64,000 nucleotides of DNA from Segatella copri (GTDB lineage Bacteria > Bacteroidota > Bacteroidia > Bacteroidales > Bacteroidaceae): the NCBI RefSeq assembly GCF_026015295.1, contig NZ_JAPDUW010000001.1:3061501-3125500 (forward strand), given 5' to 3'. Made by a program: the position numbers and the translations under genes. Shown piece after piece: positions 52,132 through 60,631 of the stretch (the first letter of the stretch is position 1; the number at the start of each line of letters is the position of its first letter). A model generated the notes under the pieces. The model was not told where the DNA came from. It did no database searches and was given only the letters and a program-made list of their open reading frames with translations.

Positions 52132-54093
52132 TTGAAGACATTTGAAGAATTAGGCGTGAGCGAGGAGATTCGCCGTGCCATCGAAGAGCTTGGATTTGAG
52201 AATCCAATGCCAGTTCAGGAAGAAGTAATCCCATATTTGCTTGGTAATAAGAACGACGTGATTGCGTTGGCGCAGACCGGTACGGGTAAGACTGCATCTT
52301 ACGGTATTCCGGTTATCCAGAAAACTGATGCCAGCAGCAAGCAGACACAGGCTATTATCCTCAGTCCTACACGTGAGCTCTGTCTCCAGATAGCAGACGA
52401 TTTGAACAGTTTTGCCAAGTACATCGACGGTTTGCATATTGCCGCAGTTTATGGCGGTACCGACATCGGAAGCCAGATTCGCACCCTGAAGCATGGTGTG
52501 CAGATTATCGTGGCTACCCCTGGTCGTCTGCTCGATTTGATTAATCGTGGCGTGGCTCAGTTGGAGCATGTGAACAACGTGGTGCTTGATGAGGCTGACG
52601 AGATGCTGAACATGGGCTTCTCTGAGAGCATCAATGCCATCTTCGAGAACGTTCCGGAAGATAGAAACACTCTGCTCTTCTCGGCTACCATGAGCAAGGA
52701 CATCGAGAAGATTGCCCTCAACTACCTGCACGACCACAAGGAAATCGTAGTGGGTTCGCGCAACGAGGGTGCTGAGCATGTAAACCACATCTACTATCTG
52801 GTAAATGCCAAGGACAAGTATCTCGCCCTGAAGCGTGTGGTGGATTTCTATCCACGCATCTTTGCGATTATCTTCTGCCGCACCAAGCTGGAGACTCAGG
52901 ATATTGCAGATAAGCTCATCAAGGATGGTTATAATGCTGAGGCGCTGCACGGCGACTTGAGTCAGCAGCAGCGTGACCTCACTATGCAGAAGTTCCGCAA
53001 CCATACCGTTCAGTTCCTGGTGGCTACCGATGTGGCTGCCCGTGGTCTGGACGTAGATGATCTGACTCACGTTATCAACTATGGTTTGCCTGATGATGTG
53101 GCAAGCTACACCCACCGAAGCGGTCGTACCGGTCGTGCCGGAAAGAAGGGAACATCCATCTCTATCATCCATACCAGAGAGAAGTTCAAGGTTCGCCAGA
53201 TTGAGAAGCAGATTGGCAAGGAGTTCGTGGACGGCGTTTTGCCTACCCCAGAGGAAATCTGCAAGAAGCAGCTCTTCAAGACCATGGACGACATCATGAA
53301 GACCGATGTGGACGAGGATCAGATTGAACCATACATGGCAGAAATCAACCGCCAGTTTGAGTACATCGACAAGGAGGACATCATCAAGAAGATGGTAACC
53401 ATCACCTTCGGTAAGTTCCTCGATTACTATAAGAATGCTCCTGAGATTATCAAGCCTGAAACCGGCAAGGGTTCCCGTGGCGGCGAAGGTCGTGGAAGCC
53501 GTGGCGAGGGCCGTGGCAAGGTTTCCAATGGTCGCAGAAAGCATGAGACTGAGGCTGGTTTCAAGAGGCTGTTCATCAACTTGGGTAAGGCGGATGGTTT
53601 CTATCCGGGCGAAATCATGCAGTATCTGAACAAGCACGTGAAGGGTCGTCAGGAGGTTGGTCACATCGACCTGCTGAGTAAGTTTGCCTACATCGAGGTG
53701 CCTGAGGAGGATGCGAAGCGCGTGATGAAGGCTTTGAACGGTACTGAATATAAGGGCAGAACCGTGAGATGTAACGATGCTGATGAGGAAGGTCATGGCA
53801 GAGCAGCCCGCGGAGGACGCAGTTCTGAGGGCAGAGGCGGCCGTGGTTCAGAAAGAGGCGGACGCAGCTCGGAAGGTCGTGGCCGCAGAGGTTCTTCTGA
53901 TGATGCAAGAGACTCTCGAGATGCTCGTGGAAAGGGAGGACGTGGAAGCCGTGGCGGAAGAAAGTCTCGCCCTCAGGAGGATACAGGCGATTGGCGCCAG
54001 TTCTTCCAGAACAACGACAACGTGAAGTTCAAGGGTGAGGAGCCAAACTTCGAGGAAGAAGGTTGGGCTCGTCGCAGACCTAAGAAGAAGTAA
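52132..54093 (+). CDS. DEAD-box ATP-dependent RNA helicase (DeaD/CsdA type)
   Basis: 653 residues starting at TTG 52132; an in-frame stop nine bases upstream leaves no ATG. Motif Q and AQTGTGKT (47-54) lead, then PTRELCLQIA, VLDEADEML, FSATMSKDI, ATDVAARGLDVDDLTHVINY and HRSGRTGRAG. A DbpA-type RNA-binding domain follows (GFKRLFINLGKADGFYPGEI, KFAYIEVPEEDAKRVM). The tail is rich in RGG/GRG repeats (RGGRSSEGRGGRGSERGG). It would unwind structured RNA in ribosome assembly and mRNA decay. Confidence 0.93.
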   Translation: MKTFEELGVSEEIRRAIEELGFENPMPVQEEVIPYLLGNKNDVIALAQTGTGKTASYGIPVIQKTDASSKQTQAIILSPTRELCLQIADDLNSFAKYIDGLHIAAVYGGTDIGSQIRTLKHGVQIIVATPGRLLDLINRGVAQLEHVNNVVLDEADEMLNMGFSESINAIFENVPEDRNTLLFSATMSKDIEKIALNYLHDHKEIVVGSRNEGAEHVNHIYYLVNAKDKYLALKRVVDFYPRIFAIIFCRTKLETQDIADKLIKDGYNAEALHGDLSQQQRDLTMQKFRNHTVQFLVATDVAARGLDVDDLTHVINYGLPDDVASYTHRSGRTGRAGKKGTSISIIHTREKFKVRQIEKQIGKEFVDGVLPTPEEICKKQLFKTMDDIMKTDVDEDQIEPYMAEINRQFEYIDKEDIIKKMVTITFGKFLDYYKNAPEIIKPETGKGSRGGEGRGSRGEGRGKVSNGRRKHETEAGFKRLFINLGKADGFYPGEIMQYLNKHVKGRQEVGHIDLLSKFAYIEVPEEDAKRVMKALNGTEYKGRTVRCNDADEEGHGRAARGGRSSEGRGGRGSERGGRSSEGRGRRGSSDDARDSRDARGKGGRGSRGGRKSRPQEDTGDWRQFFQNNDNVKFKGEEPNFEEEGWARRRPKKK

Positions 54094-54143
54094 AGCATTG
54101 CATGATGAAGTAAAGTAATTCATGTGGCTATAGTTATCATAGT

Positions 54144-54184
54144 AAAGAGCATTCTTTCTTGTAAATCAAGGAGGGGTGCTCTTT
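54144..54184. terminator. Terminator after the helicase gene
   Basis: AAAGAGCA (54144-54151) pairs with TGCTCTTT (54177-54184). Confidence 0.6.
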
Positions 54185-54361
54185 CCGTTATGATTCTTGT
54201 GGGAAACATCAAAGTTACTATGCTTTTATGAATAATCTTCGATATTTAGACTTTTTCTTTTGATGTTTTTTGTGTATGTTGTTGATTACCAGCTTGGTTG
54301 CTGTAGATGAAATTTTCTTATATTTAGACCTGGTTTTTACTTCTATCTAAAAATAAAATTG

Positions 54362-54369
54362 TATTTTTG
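54362..54369 (+). promoter_or_regulatory. -7 element of the TPR regulator gene
   Basis: TATTTTTG, 22 bp before the ATG at 54392. Confidence 0.5.
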
Positions 54370-54391
54370 CAGATTAAATAACTATTGATAT

Positions 54392-56038
54392 ATGAGAAAA
54401 GTAACTTTATACATGATCTTGGCTTTTATGGTAGCACCAATCTTTGTTTCCTGCTACCAAAGTCATAAGAAAGAGTTGGGCGTGGCTTATGCACTAGCTG
54501 AGACTGAACCGGATAGTGCCTTGGCGTTTTTGAACCATATAGAGCAGAGAAAACTTTCTGAAGAGGATATGGCGAAGTATGCCCTCATTTATTATATGGC
54601 ACAGGATAAGTCTGGTTTGAATGTGGATAACGATTCCTTGATTCGCATAGCATATGATTGGTATGAGGAACACCAAAACGATTCGCTCTATGCTACAGCC
54701 TTGTATTATATGGGAGAATACTATAGGCTTGTTGATAGTATAGTACTAGCGAAGGCTTGTTTGGAAAAATCCTATAATTTGGCAAAAAAGAAAGATGATG
54801 ATTATTTGATTTCGCTTTCATTAGATAAGTTAGTGAGAGTAGAGGGAGAATTGAATCCACATAAAGCTATGAAACTTGCAAGAAACTTAGTCGAATTCTA
54901 TGATAAGCGACCTCAATTACCTCTTAAGAATAAAGTGTATGCTAGACTTCGTTTAAGTACAAGCCTCTTAGATATCGATAGTTTACACTCTGCATTAGAT
55001 GAAAATTTGCTAGCTCTCAATGATGCAAAAGCGTTGAAAAACAAAGAGGTTATGTCTGATGTTTGTCAAGATTTGGCTTTTGTTTATGGTGAACTTGGTA
55101 AAAAAGATAGTAGTTTGTATTATGCAAAAATCGCAAGTAGTCAAAGAAACCCAGAAGATGTTACTTGTCAATTAGAATTGGCTTTTGCCTTTTACGATGT
55201 TGATTCTCTAAATGAAATGTTTGCAATTTTAAATAACCTTAGTCCAAAATCAAGGGAAGACAAGAATAGTATCCTTTATCTAAAAACTTTGGGGGCAATA
55301 AAAAATAAAAATATAAATTTAGCCATATGCTATACCGATTCTGCAAGTGATAATTACGAAAATGCATATCGCAAAGCTGTACAAGGGAAATACAACTATT
55401 ATGCCTCTTATATAAATAACGTAAAGGAAAAAGCAGAACTAAAAGGTAAGGCGAAAATGCAAAGATGGGTGTTACTGCTATCTCTTCTATTACTTATTTC
55501 TTTACTTATATTTATTGTGTACGCTTATTTCACATACAAAAAGCGGATTGCCCTTAAAATACAGCAAGAGAAAGAGCTTGCTGCGACGAAGTTGATTCAT
55601 GAACAAGAGTTGCATGAACAGGAAATGCTGATGACAGACAAATTACATAAGGAAGAGATTGCTCATAAAGAAGCTCAACTGGTAACCATGCGTGGTTATT
55701 TGCTAAAGAAAATAGAAATTGTGGAGAAATTGAATTCTATCGGAGAAAAAGGAATTAAACATTTAGTCTTGTCAGAGGATGACTGGGTGGAATTAGAGAT
55801 GTTTTTGGAGGGTGTAGAGGATTTGTTTGTAACAAGGTTGAAAAAACAACATTCAAATTTGACTCAAAACGACATTAGGCTTATGATGTTGCTACGCCTG
55901 AAGTTGCCTCAGAAGTCTTTGGCTTCAATTTATTGCATTAGCGAGAAAGCCATCAAGCAAAAATTGTTCTTATATAAGGAGCGAGTAGGCATCAAAAATG
56001 AGCATATTTCATTGCGAAAATACATTGAAACATTTTGA
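54392..56038 (+). CDS. TPR-membrane-HTH regulator of the Bacteroidetes type
   Basis: 548 residues. A signal-like N-terminus with a possible lipobox APIFVSC (Cys21) precedes tetratricopeptide-like helices to about 350. A strong membrane segment lies near 358-382 (WVLLLSLLLLISLLIFIVYA), then a coiled coil (QQEKELAATKLIHEQELHEQ). The C-terminal helix-turn-helix-like domain is LTQNDIRLMMLLRLKLPQKS and SISEKAIKQKLFLYKERVGI-like. The layout suggests a sensor that reads the periplasm and binds DNA from the membrane. From memory, such regulators often adjoin DUF3244 genes, as here, making the downstream toxin-like operon its probable target. Confidence 0.75.
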   Translation: MRKVTLYMILAFMVAPIFVSCYQSHKKELGVAYALAETEPDSALAFLNHIEQRKLSEEDMAKYALIYYMAQDKSGLNVDNDSLIRIAYDWYEEHQNDSLYATALYYMGEYYRLVDSIVLAKACLEKSYNLAKKKDDDYLISLSLDKLVRVEGELNPHKAMKLARNLVEFYDKRPQLPLKNKVYARLRLSTSLLDIDSLHSALDENLLALNDAKALKNKEVMSDVCQDLAFVYGELGKKDSSLYYAKIASSQRNPEDVTCQLELAFAFYDVDSLNEMFAILNNLSPKSREDKNSILYLKTLGAIKNKNINLAICYTDSASDNYENAYRKAVQGKYNYYASYINNVKEKAELKGKAKMQRWVLLLSLLLLISLLIFIVYAYFTYKKRIALKIQQEKELAATKLIHEQELHEQEMLMTDKLHKEEIAHKEAQLVTMRGYLLKKIEIVEKLNSIGEKGIKHLVLSEDDWVELEMFLEGVEDLFVTRLKKQHSNLTQNDIRLMMLLRLKLPQKSLASIYCISEKAIKQKLFLYKERVGIKNEHISLRKYIETF

Positions 56039-56153
56039 AAAATCCATTCGAAAAGTATTTTTAGACCTTGTTAAAACTGGGGGGTGAATAAAACCTATTG
56101 TATATAAAGTTGTTGTGCGATTTTTGCCACGTTTAATAAATAGACCCAAAAAG

Positions 56154-56185
56154 TTTGTGTTATAGCCAAAAGATAGCTAATTTTG
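56154..56185 (+). promoter_or_regulatory. Promoter of the DUF3244/toxin-like operon
   Basis: TTTG (56154-56157) and TAATTTTG (56178-56185) are exactly 20 bp apart, 35 bp before the DUF3244 start. Confidence 0.7.
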
Positions 56186-56220
56186 CAACCGAAATTTTAA
56201 TTCATTAAAAGAGAGTCGTT

Positions 56221-56580
56221 ATGAGAAAGATGATTATGGTAATAGGTTTGTCACTGCTTTTGGTTGTTCCAACTCATATGGATGCCAAAGAAGTCTACTT
56301 CCGTCATGGAAGTAAGGATAGTTGAAAAGCACGTACTGTACTTCCACAAGTAACTGGTGATTTAGAAGCAGAAGAGTTAACTCTAGATATCTATAGATAT
56401 GCTGGGATTGCTCAAATCTGCATATCTGACGATAATGGTAATATGGTACAAACATATTCTGAAGTAATCCAAGGCAAGAATACTATGCATTTGCTGTTTG
56501 GTGATTTGTCTAGAGGTCTGTATACAATTGTGGTGACTCTAGGTAGTAATATCTATATAGGAATAGTAGACATAATTTAG
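56221..56580 (+). pseudogene. DUF3244-type secreted protein interrupted by one TGA
   Basis: ATG 56221 opens a signal peptide (MIMVIGLSLLLVVPTHMDA) and KEVYFRHGSKDS, then TGA at 56323. The same frame continues without shift for 84 codons: KARTVLPQVTGDLEAEELTL, ICISDDNGNMVQTYSEVIQG, DLSRGLYTIVVTLGSNIY, to TAG 56578. This matches DUF3244 proteins (about 120 residues, small beta-sandwich), where a Trp would fit the stop position (TGG to TGA). It is probably a recent nonsense mutation. The promoter and the next gene look intact. Confidence 0.75.
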
Positions 56581-56629
56581 TCAATCTTTTGGAAACATTA
56601 TTATAAGTATAACTAAAATTATCACGCTT

Positions 56630-57913
56630 ATGAAAAAGTATTTGAGTGTTTTGATGTTGGTAAGTGCTATCGTTTTGTCAGCTTGTTCAACAAACGATAG
56701 TTTTGATTCTATCTTAGCAAAAAGTAATCAAAGTGAGATAGGGCAAGATTATGCTGTTGGTACAGGTTCTGGTTGTATTGTTCCTTTAGACTCGACGTGC
56801 GTGAGAAAGAAAGTACAAACAAGAGCCTATAATGACAACGATGTTAGTGAAGAACTTAGCCAATTGGACGAGGTTCCTATATACTTACAAGTTGCAGGAA
56901 ATACATCAAACCTACAATTTCTTAGTGCCTCTAGCCAAGGTAAAGAGCTTTCACTTGCAGCATTTAATGAAGAAGATGAAGGTCTACAGTTTTATCTGAA
57001 GATATTGCCTGCTACAGCTGGTATCCCATACTTAATTTATTCCACGAAAACAAAGACCCCAATAAGTATTGGAGCATATTCTAATGCTCCAGATGTAAAG
57101 GTTGTGTATGCAATGAAGGAAAGTACAACATCTTTGTTTGGAGCGTCATGGGATATAAAAAAAGCGGATTATTCAACAGATGCATATATCTTGGAAAGTC
57201 AAGATTATCCTCGACAAGGTAGTAGTGGTAATTGGTATGACATATATTATAGCGTAATAACTGCTAATGGAGCGAAATTATCATTGGAAAAATATTCCAA
57301 AATGGCAAGACAAGAATTTAGAATAATTCCTGTTGAGAAGTTTAATGTGGAGAGTGTGGAGTTTGATACAGATGCGGGTGTTTTAAATAAAGTTCCTAAT
57401 GTGCTATATTCTGAGAAATATACAAATAAGGGTCCGATAGCTCAAACTTATTCTTTCAAGGTGCAAGAGTCATATAGCAAATCTTCCAGTTTTAATAAGA
57501 AAACCTCTTATAATGTTTCTGTTTCAACGGAGATAAAGACTAGGGTTCCTTTTATTGCAGAAGGTAAAATTACGACCTCTGTCTCCGGAGGGCAAGAGTT
57601 TACATATGGAAAAACTGAGGCAAAGACAGTTACAATAAGTAGGGAATATCCTGTGAGTGTTCCTGCAAATTATACTGCTCAATTGTCTGTTGTATTCTAT
57701 AAATATAATATGGATGTCGATTATGTTGCAACTTGTGTTGGTGTTACTTCTGGCAGACGAATAAAGATTAAAGGAAAATGGAGCGGTGTAGATGCTCAGT
57801 TTGTAGATGCTGTTCTAAATCTTACACCTATAGATTCTTCTACAGCTTCTAGTCGAAAGATAATAATCACAAAGCAAATGTTAGATTCAGGTAAGATAAT
57901 TAAGGTAGAATGA
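56630..57913 (+). CDS. Lipoprotein with aerolysin/ETX-MTX2-like pore-forming domain
   Basis: 427 residues. Lipobox AIVLSAC (Cys19). Residues about 75-240 have ricin-type beta-trefoil or lectin character (LQFLSASSQGKELSLAAFNE, EFRIIPVEKF). Residues about 245-400 show the aerolysin-like pattern: VPNVLYSEKYTNKGPIAQTY, then Ser/Thr-rich alternating strands (VQESYSKSSSFNKKTSYNVS, VSTEIKTRVPFIAEGKITTS) and EYPVSVPANYTAQLSVVFYK. These are the strands and insertion loop of beta-pore-forming toxins such as epsilon toxin. The match is by eye. It may act on competitors or hosts, or be a defence protein. It overlaps the next lipoprotein gene at ATGA. Confidence 0.65.
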   Translation: MKKYLSVLMLVSAIVLSACSTNDSFDSILAKSNQSEIGQDYAVGTGSGCIVPLDSTCVRKKVQTRAYNDNDVSEELSQLDEVPIYLQVAGNTSNLQFLSASSQGKELSLAAFNEEDEGLQFYLKILPATAGIPYLIYSTKTKTPISIGAYSNAPDVKVVYAMKESTTSLFGASWDIKKADYSTDAYILESQDYPRQGSSGNWYDIYYSVITANGAKLSLEKYSKMARQEFRIIPVEKFNVESVEFDTDAGVLNKVPNVLYSEKYTNKGPIAQTYSFKVQESYSKSSSFNKKTSYNVSVSTEIKTRVPFIAEGKITTSVSGGQEFTYGKTEAKTVTISREYPVSVPANYTAQLSVVFYKYNMDVDYVATCVGVTSGRRIKIKGKWSGVDAQFVDAVLNLTPIDSSTASSRKIIITKQMLDSGKIIKVE

Positions 57914-58248
57914 AAAAATACTGTTTTGTAGCATTTAATTTGTTGGCTTCTTGTACAGTGATTCCTACAAGTTCGCATTTTGCTGATGGACAGTTGACTT
58001 TGAACCTAGACAAACAGACAGTAATAGAACGATATGGAAATCCTTTCTCGATGGATATTTCTATTGATACGGATTCTGTATTAAAAGAACATTTGTATTA
58101 CAAAGAAGCAGTAAGAGTTAAGAATTGTCCTTTTATTGTTACGACAAAGTTGGATTTCCATAATGGTAAGTTGTATAAAATGTACCAATTTGATAAAATG
58201 GTAGGAAATGTCGCATTAGAGGCTGATTCTGTAAAAGTAGAACATTAA
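57910..58248 (+). CDS. Small lipoprotein coupled to the toxin-like gene
   Basis: 112 residues, lipobox NLLASC (Cys15). LTLNLDKQTVIERYGNPFSM resembles the start of the SmpA/BamE-like fold, a two-helix, three-strand module. Its ATG overlaps the previous stop, so the two are made together; it could be an immunity or assembly partner of the pore-forming-like lipoprotein. That role is inferred from position only. Confidence 0.6.
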   Translation: MKKYCFVAFNLLASCTVIPTSSHFADGQLTLNLDKQTVIERYGNPFSMDISIDTDSVLKEHLYYKEAVRVKNCPFIVTTKLDFHNGKLYKMYQFDKMVGNVALEADSVKVEH

Positions 58249-58259
58249 ATAAAATAATT

Positions 58260-58400
58260 ATGGACAAAATGAAAAAGTTTGTAGACTCTTTGGATTTAGA
58301 AGAGTTGTCAAGTCGTGAGGAACTTGTTGAGATGGTTTCTGCACAAGAGTTTGACAAAAACCAAGATGTGACGCTTCTTGCTTGGAACATCCCAATTTAA
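58260..58400 (+). CDS. Small acidic peptide of 46 residues
   Basis: ATG 58260 starts MDKMKKFVDSLDLEELSSRE and the frame ends LLAWNIPI. An acidic amphipathic helix is followed by a short hydrophobic end. No cysteine or double-glycine is present. It lies 11 bp after the lipoprotein gene and 20 bp before a terminator, so it is probably part of the operon. The leader-like helix resembles natural-product precursors, but no modifying enzyme is near. Function is unknown. Confidence 0.45.
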   Translation: MDKMKKFVDSLDLEELSSREELVEMVSAQEFDKNQDVTLLAWNIPI

Positions 58401-58419
58401 TTTAAATGTAGAACTAGAT

Positions 58420-58443
58420 GAGTGGGCAAGGTTTTGCCCACTC
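58420..58443 (+). terminator. Terminator of the toxin-like operon
   Basis: GAGTGGGCAA (58420-58429) pairs perfectly with TTGCCCACTC (58434-58443), followed by TTT. It lies between the 46-residue peptide and the next gene. Confidence 0.75.
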
Positions 58444-58458
58444 TTTAAAACTTGGAAC

Positions 58459-59283
58459 ATGAAGAGATTTTTATTTATTCTAATTGTTTGTGAACAGATG
58501 GCTTTAGCATGTGTTGCTGCAAACAGAACCATTAAAGGCCATATTGTGGATGAATCTGGTCGGAATGTAGAGTTTGCAAGTATACATGCGGATAGTATTT
58601 ATGCCGTGTCTGATAAGGATGGAAACTTTTCATTAGTGGTACCTGATGGTATGAAAAAAGAAATAGTTATTAGTCACATCAGTTATCAAATGTGTAGAAT
58701 TCCTTTTGGTGTTTATAGTAAGAATAATGAATTAAACATTACACTAAAGGAAAAGATTAGTAACTTGTGTGATATAACAATTGTATCTGGAAAAAAGCAG
58801 AAAAGTATTGTTGATAGGGGTGTGCGCGCACCTGGTGATGTTGCTTTTCATAATGTTCAAAATACTCAATACGAAACAGGACCATTGTTTTCAGTAAACA
58901 AAGATTGGTTTGTGAAAAATGTCAAGTTGCGTGTGCAGAAATGCTCTTTTGCATATTGTACAATTCGTTTAATTGTCTATGAAATTATAGGCACGCAATT
59001 TGTCCCGATTCAGCATCGACCAATCTACATACAAGTGTCTAAAATCTCCGATAAAAAAGATTTTTTTGCATTGGTAGAAGAACCTTTAAAACTGAAACAT
59101 AATCATAAATATTATATTGGTGTAGCTGTTATGGCAAGTAGTGGAAATGGTGAAATACATTTCCCAGCTTATTTTAAGAAGGGATGTGTGAGAAATCTGT
59201 GTACAGATAGAAAAAAGAATTTCCCTGTAACATTGGGAGTTTCTGTTTATGGAATGCCGGCAAGACACCATTTAGCCAAATAA
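58459..59283 (+). CDS. Secreted carboxypeptidase-regulatory-like domain protein
   Basis: 274 residues from ATG 58459 (MKRFLFILIVCEQMALA); the longer frame from 58378 crosses a terminator and is rejected. A signal peptide is followed by a CarboxypepD_reg-like beta-sandwich at about 25-95 (TIKGHIVDESGRNVEFASIH, SDKDGNFSLVVPDG, ISHISYQ). The C-terminal 150 residues look like a jelly-roll-type beta domain (YETGPLFSVNKDWFVKNVKL, HNHKYYIGVAVMASSGNGEI). Such proteins serve at the Bacteroidetes surface or periplasm; the partner is unknown. It may be partly co-transcribed with the toxin-like operon by readthrough. Confidence 0.72.
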   Translation: MKRFLFILIVCEQMALACVAANRTIKGHIVDESGRNVEFASIHADSIYAVSDKDGNFSLVVPDGMKKEIVISHISYQMCRIPFGVYSKNNELNITLKEKISNLCDITIVSGKKQKSIVDRGVRAPGDVAFHNVQNTQYETGPLFSVNKDWFVKNVKLRVQKCSFAYCTIRLIVYEIIGTQFVPIQHRPIYIQVSKISDKKDFFALVEEPLKLKHNHKYYIGVAVMASSGNGEIHFPAYFKKGCVRNLCTDRKKNFPVTLGVSVYGMPARHHLAK

Positions 59284-59347
59284 CATGGGTAGTCATAAAA
59301 ATAATTGTACTTGCATTTATTGTGCCTTTTTCTTCGTAATTTATATT

Positions 59348-59414
59348 TTGCGGTAAAAATATAGCAATTTCTTTGGTAAATTGCGGTGTTTTTACCGCAA
59401 TTTTTGTATATTTG
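59348..59414 (+). promoter_or_regulatory. Promoter with TTGCGGTAAAAA inverted repeats
   Basis: TTGCGGTAAAAA (59348-59359) recurs inverted as TTTTTACCGCAA (59389-59400). A perfect hairpin AAATTGCGGT/ACCGCAATTT (59378-59387, 59394-59403) lies just ahead of the -7 element TATATTTG (59407-59414). It looks like an operator for the second DUF4143 ATPase. Confidence 0.65.
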
Positions 59415-59444
59415 CAGCCGTAAACATCAAATAAGGCAAGAAAT

Positions 59445-60617
59445 ATGGAATTATTGAAGCAACTTTCTGACAATCTTATCAAGCGTACCGATACTCGATA
59501 CCTACGATATATGTATCATCAGATTCCTTGGTCGAATCGGATGACGGCTCTTGTTGGACCTCGTGGAGTCGGCAAGACAACACTTCTTTTGCAGTATATC
59601 AAATTGAATCTTCAGATGAAAGACACACTCTACGTGAGTGCAGAATCCATCTATTTCGCTAATCATACTCTCTTTGAAACTGCAATGAAGTTTAGCCAAC
59701 TTGGAGGCAAGCATCTTTTTATCGATGAAATACATAAATATAAGGGTTGGGCTACAGAACTTAAAATGATATACGATAATCTGCCAACCTTGCAAGTGGT
59801 GTTTACCGGTTCTTCTGTGCTTGATATTTATAAAGGTACAGCAGATTTAAGTCGCCGGGTATTGGTCTTTACGATGCAAGGTTTGTCTTTTCGTGAATAC
59901 ATCGGTATGGAAAAGGGCATAGACATTCCTGTCTCTACATTGGAACAAATCGTAAACAATGAAGTTGTGTTGCCTGAGGAGATTGAGCATCCGTTGGCAT
60001 TGTTTAATGAATATTTGCGCAAGGGCTACTATCCTTTTTCTAAGGATGAGGGCTATAGGATGCGACTGAATCAAGTGGTGAGTATGACTTTGGAGACGGA
60101 TATACCACAATATGCCAATTATACGGTGATGGTGTCTAGAAAATTGAAGGAACTGATGCAGGTAATAGCTGATAGTGTGCCTTTCAAGCCAAACATGAGT
60201 ACCATTGCTACAACTATCAAGGTAGATCGCAATAACCTGCCCGATTACTTCGAACTTATGGAGCGTGCAGGTTTGATAGCCCAACTTCACGAGTCCACAG
60301 GAGGTGTGCGTGGTTTGGGTAAGGTAGAAAAGGTGTATCTTGATAATACCAACCTCTCCTTTGCTCTCTCTTCTTCGGTGCCTGATATTGGCAATCAGCG
60401 AGAGACTTTCTTTTTTAATCAGATGCGTGTGAATCATGCTGTCTTCAATTCTCCAATTTCTGATTTTCTGATAGAAGACAAGACATTTGAAATTGGTGGT
60501 AAAAAGAAAGGTCAGAAGCAGATTTCTGAGGCTAAAGAAGGATATGTTGTGAAGGATGATATAGAGACAGGCATGGGCAATGTTATTCCTCTCTGGGCTT
60601 TTGGTATGAACTATTAG
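59445..60617 (+). CDS. AAA-type ATPase with DUF4143 domain (2)
   Basis: 390 residues. Walker A GPRGVGKT (38-45), Walker B-like HLFIDEIHKYKGW, and sensor FTGSSVLDIYKGTADLSRRV. The C-terminal part has AQLHESTGGVRGLGKVEKVY, LDNTNLSFALS and FEIGGKKKGQKQISEAK, again with a nuclease-like look. It is a distant paralogue of the gene at 47045 with a different upstream repeat. The glycosidase gene starts 14 bp later but is of a quite different type, so a common transcript may be accidental. Confidence 0.83.
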   Translation: MELLKQLSDNLIKRTDTRYLRYMYHQIPWSNRMTALVGPRGVGKTTLLLQYIKLNLQMKDTLYVSAESIYFANHTLFETAMKFSQLGGKHLFIDEIHKYKGWATELKMIYDNLPTLQVVFTGSSVLDIYKGTADLSRRVLVFTMQGLSFREYIGMEKGIDIPVSTLEQIVNNEVVLPEEIEHPLALFNEYLRKGYYPFSKDEGYRMRLNQVVSMTLETDIPQYANYTVMVSRKLKELMQVIADSVPFKPNMSTIATTIKVDRNNLPDYFELMERAGLIAQLHESTGGVRGLGKVEKVYLDNTNLSFALSSSVPDIGNQRETFFFNQMRVNHAVFNSPISDFLIEDKTFEIGGKKKGQKQISEAKEGYVVKDDIETGMGNVIPLWAFGMNY

Positions 60618-60631
60618 ACAATTATAAGTAA

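Noticed and set aside
52150..53796. A 548-codon open frame antisense to the DEAD-box helicase
   Set aside because: It is opposite conserved helicase motifs and has no recognisable domain; treated as a shadow frame.
56323..56325. TGA in the DUF3244 gene as a selenocysteine codon or recoding
   Set aside because: No selenocysteine-insertion-like hairpin was seen behind it, and the family does not use selenocysteine; a nonsense mutation is simpler.
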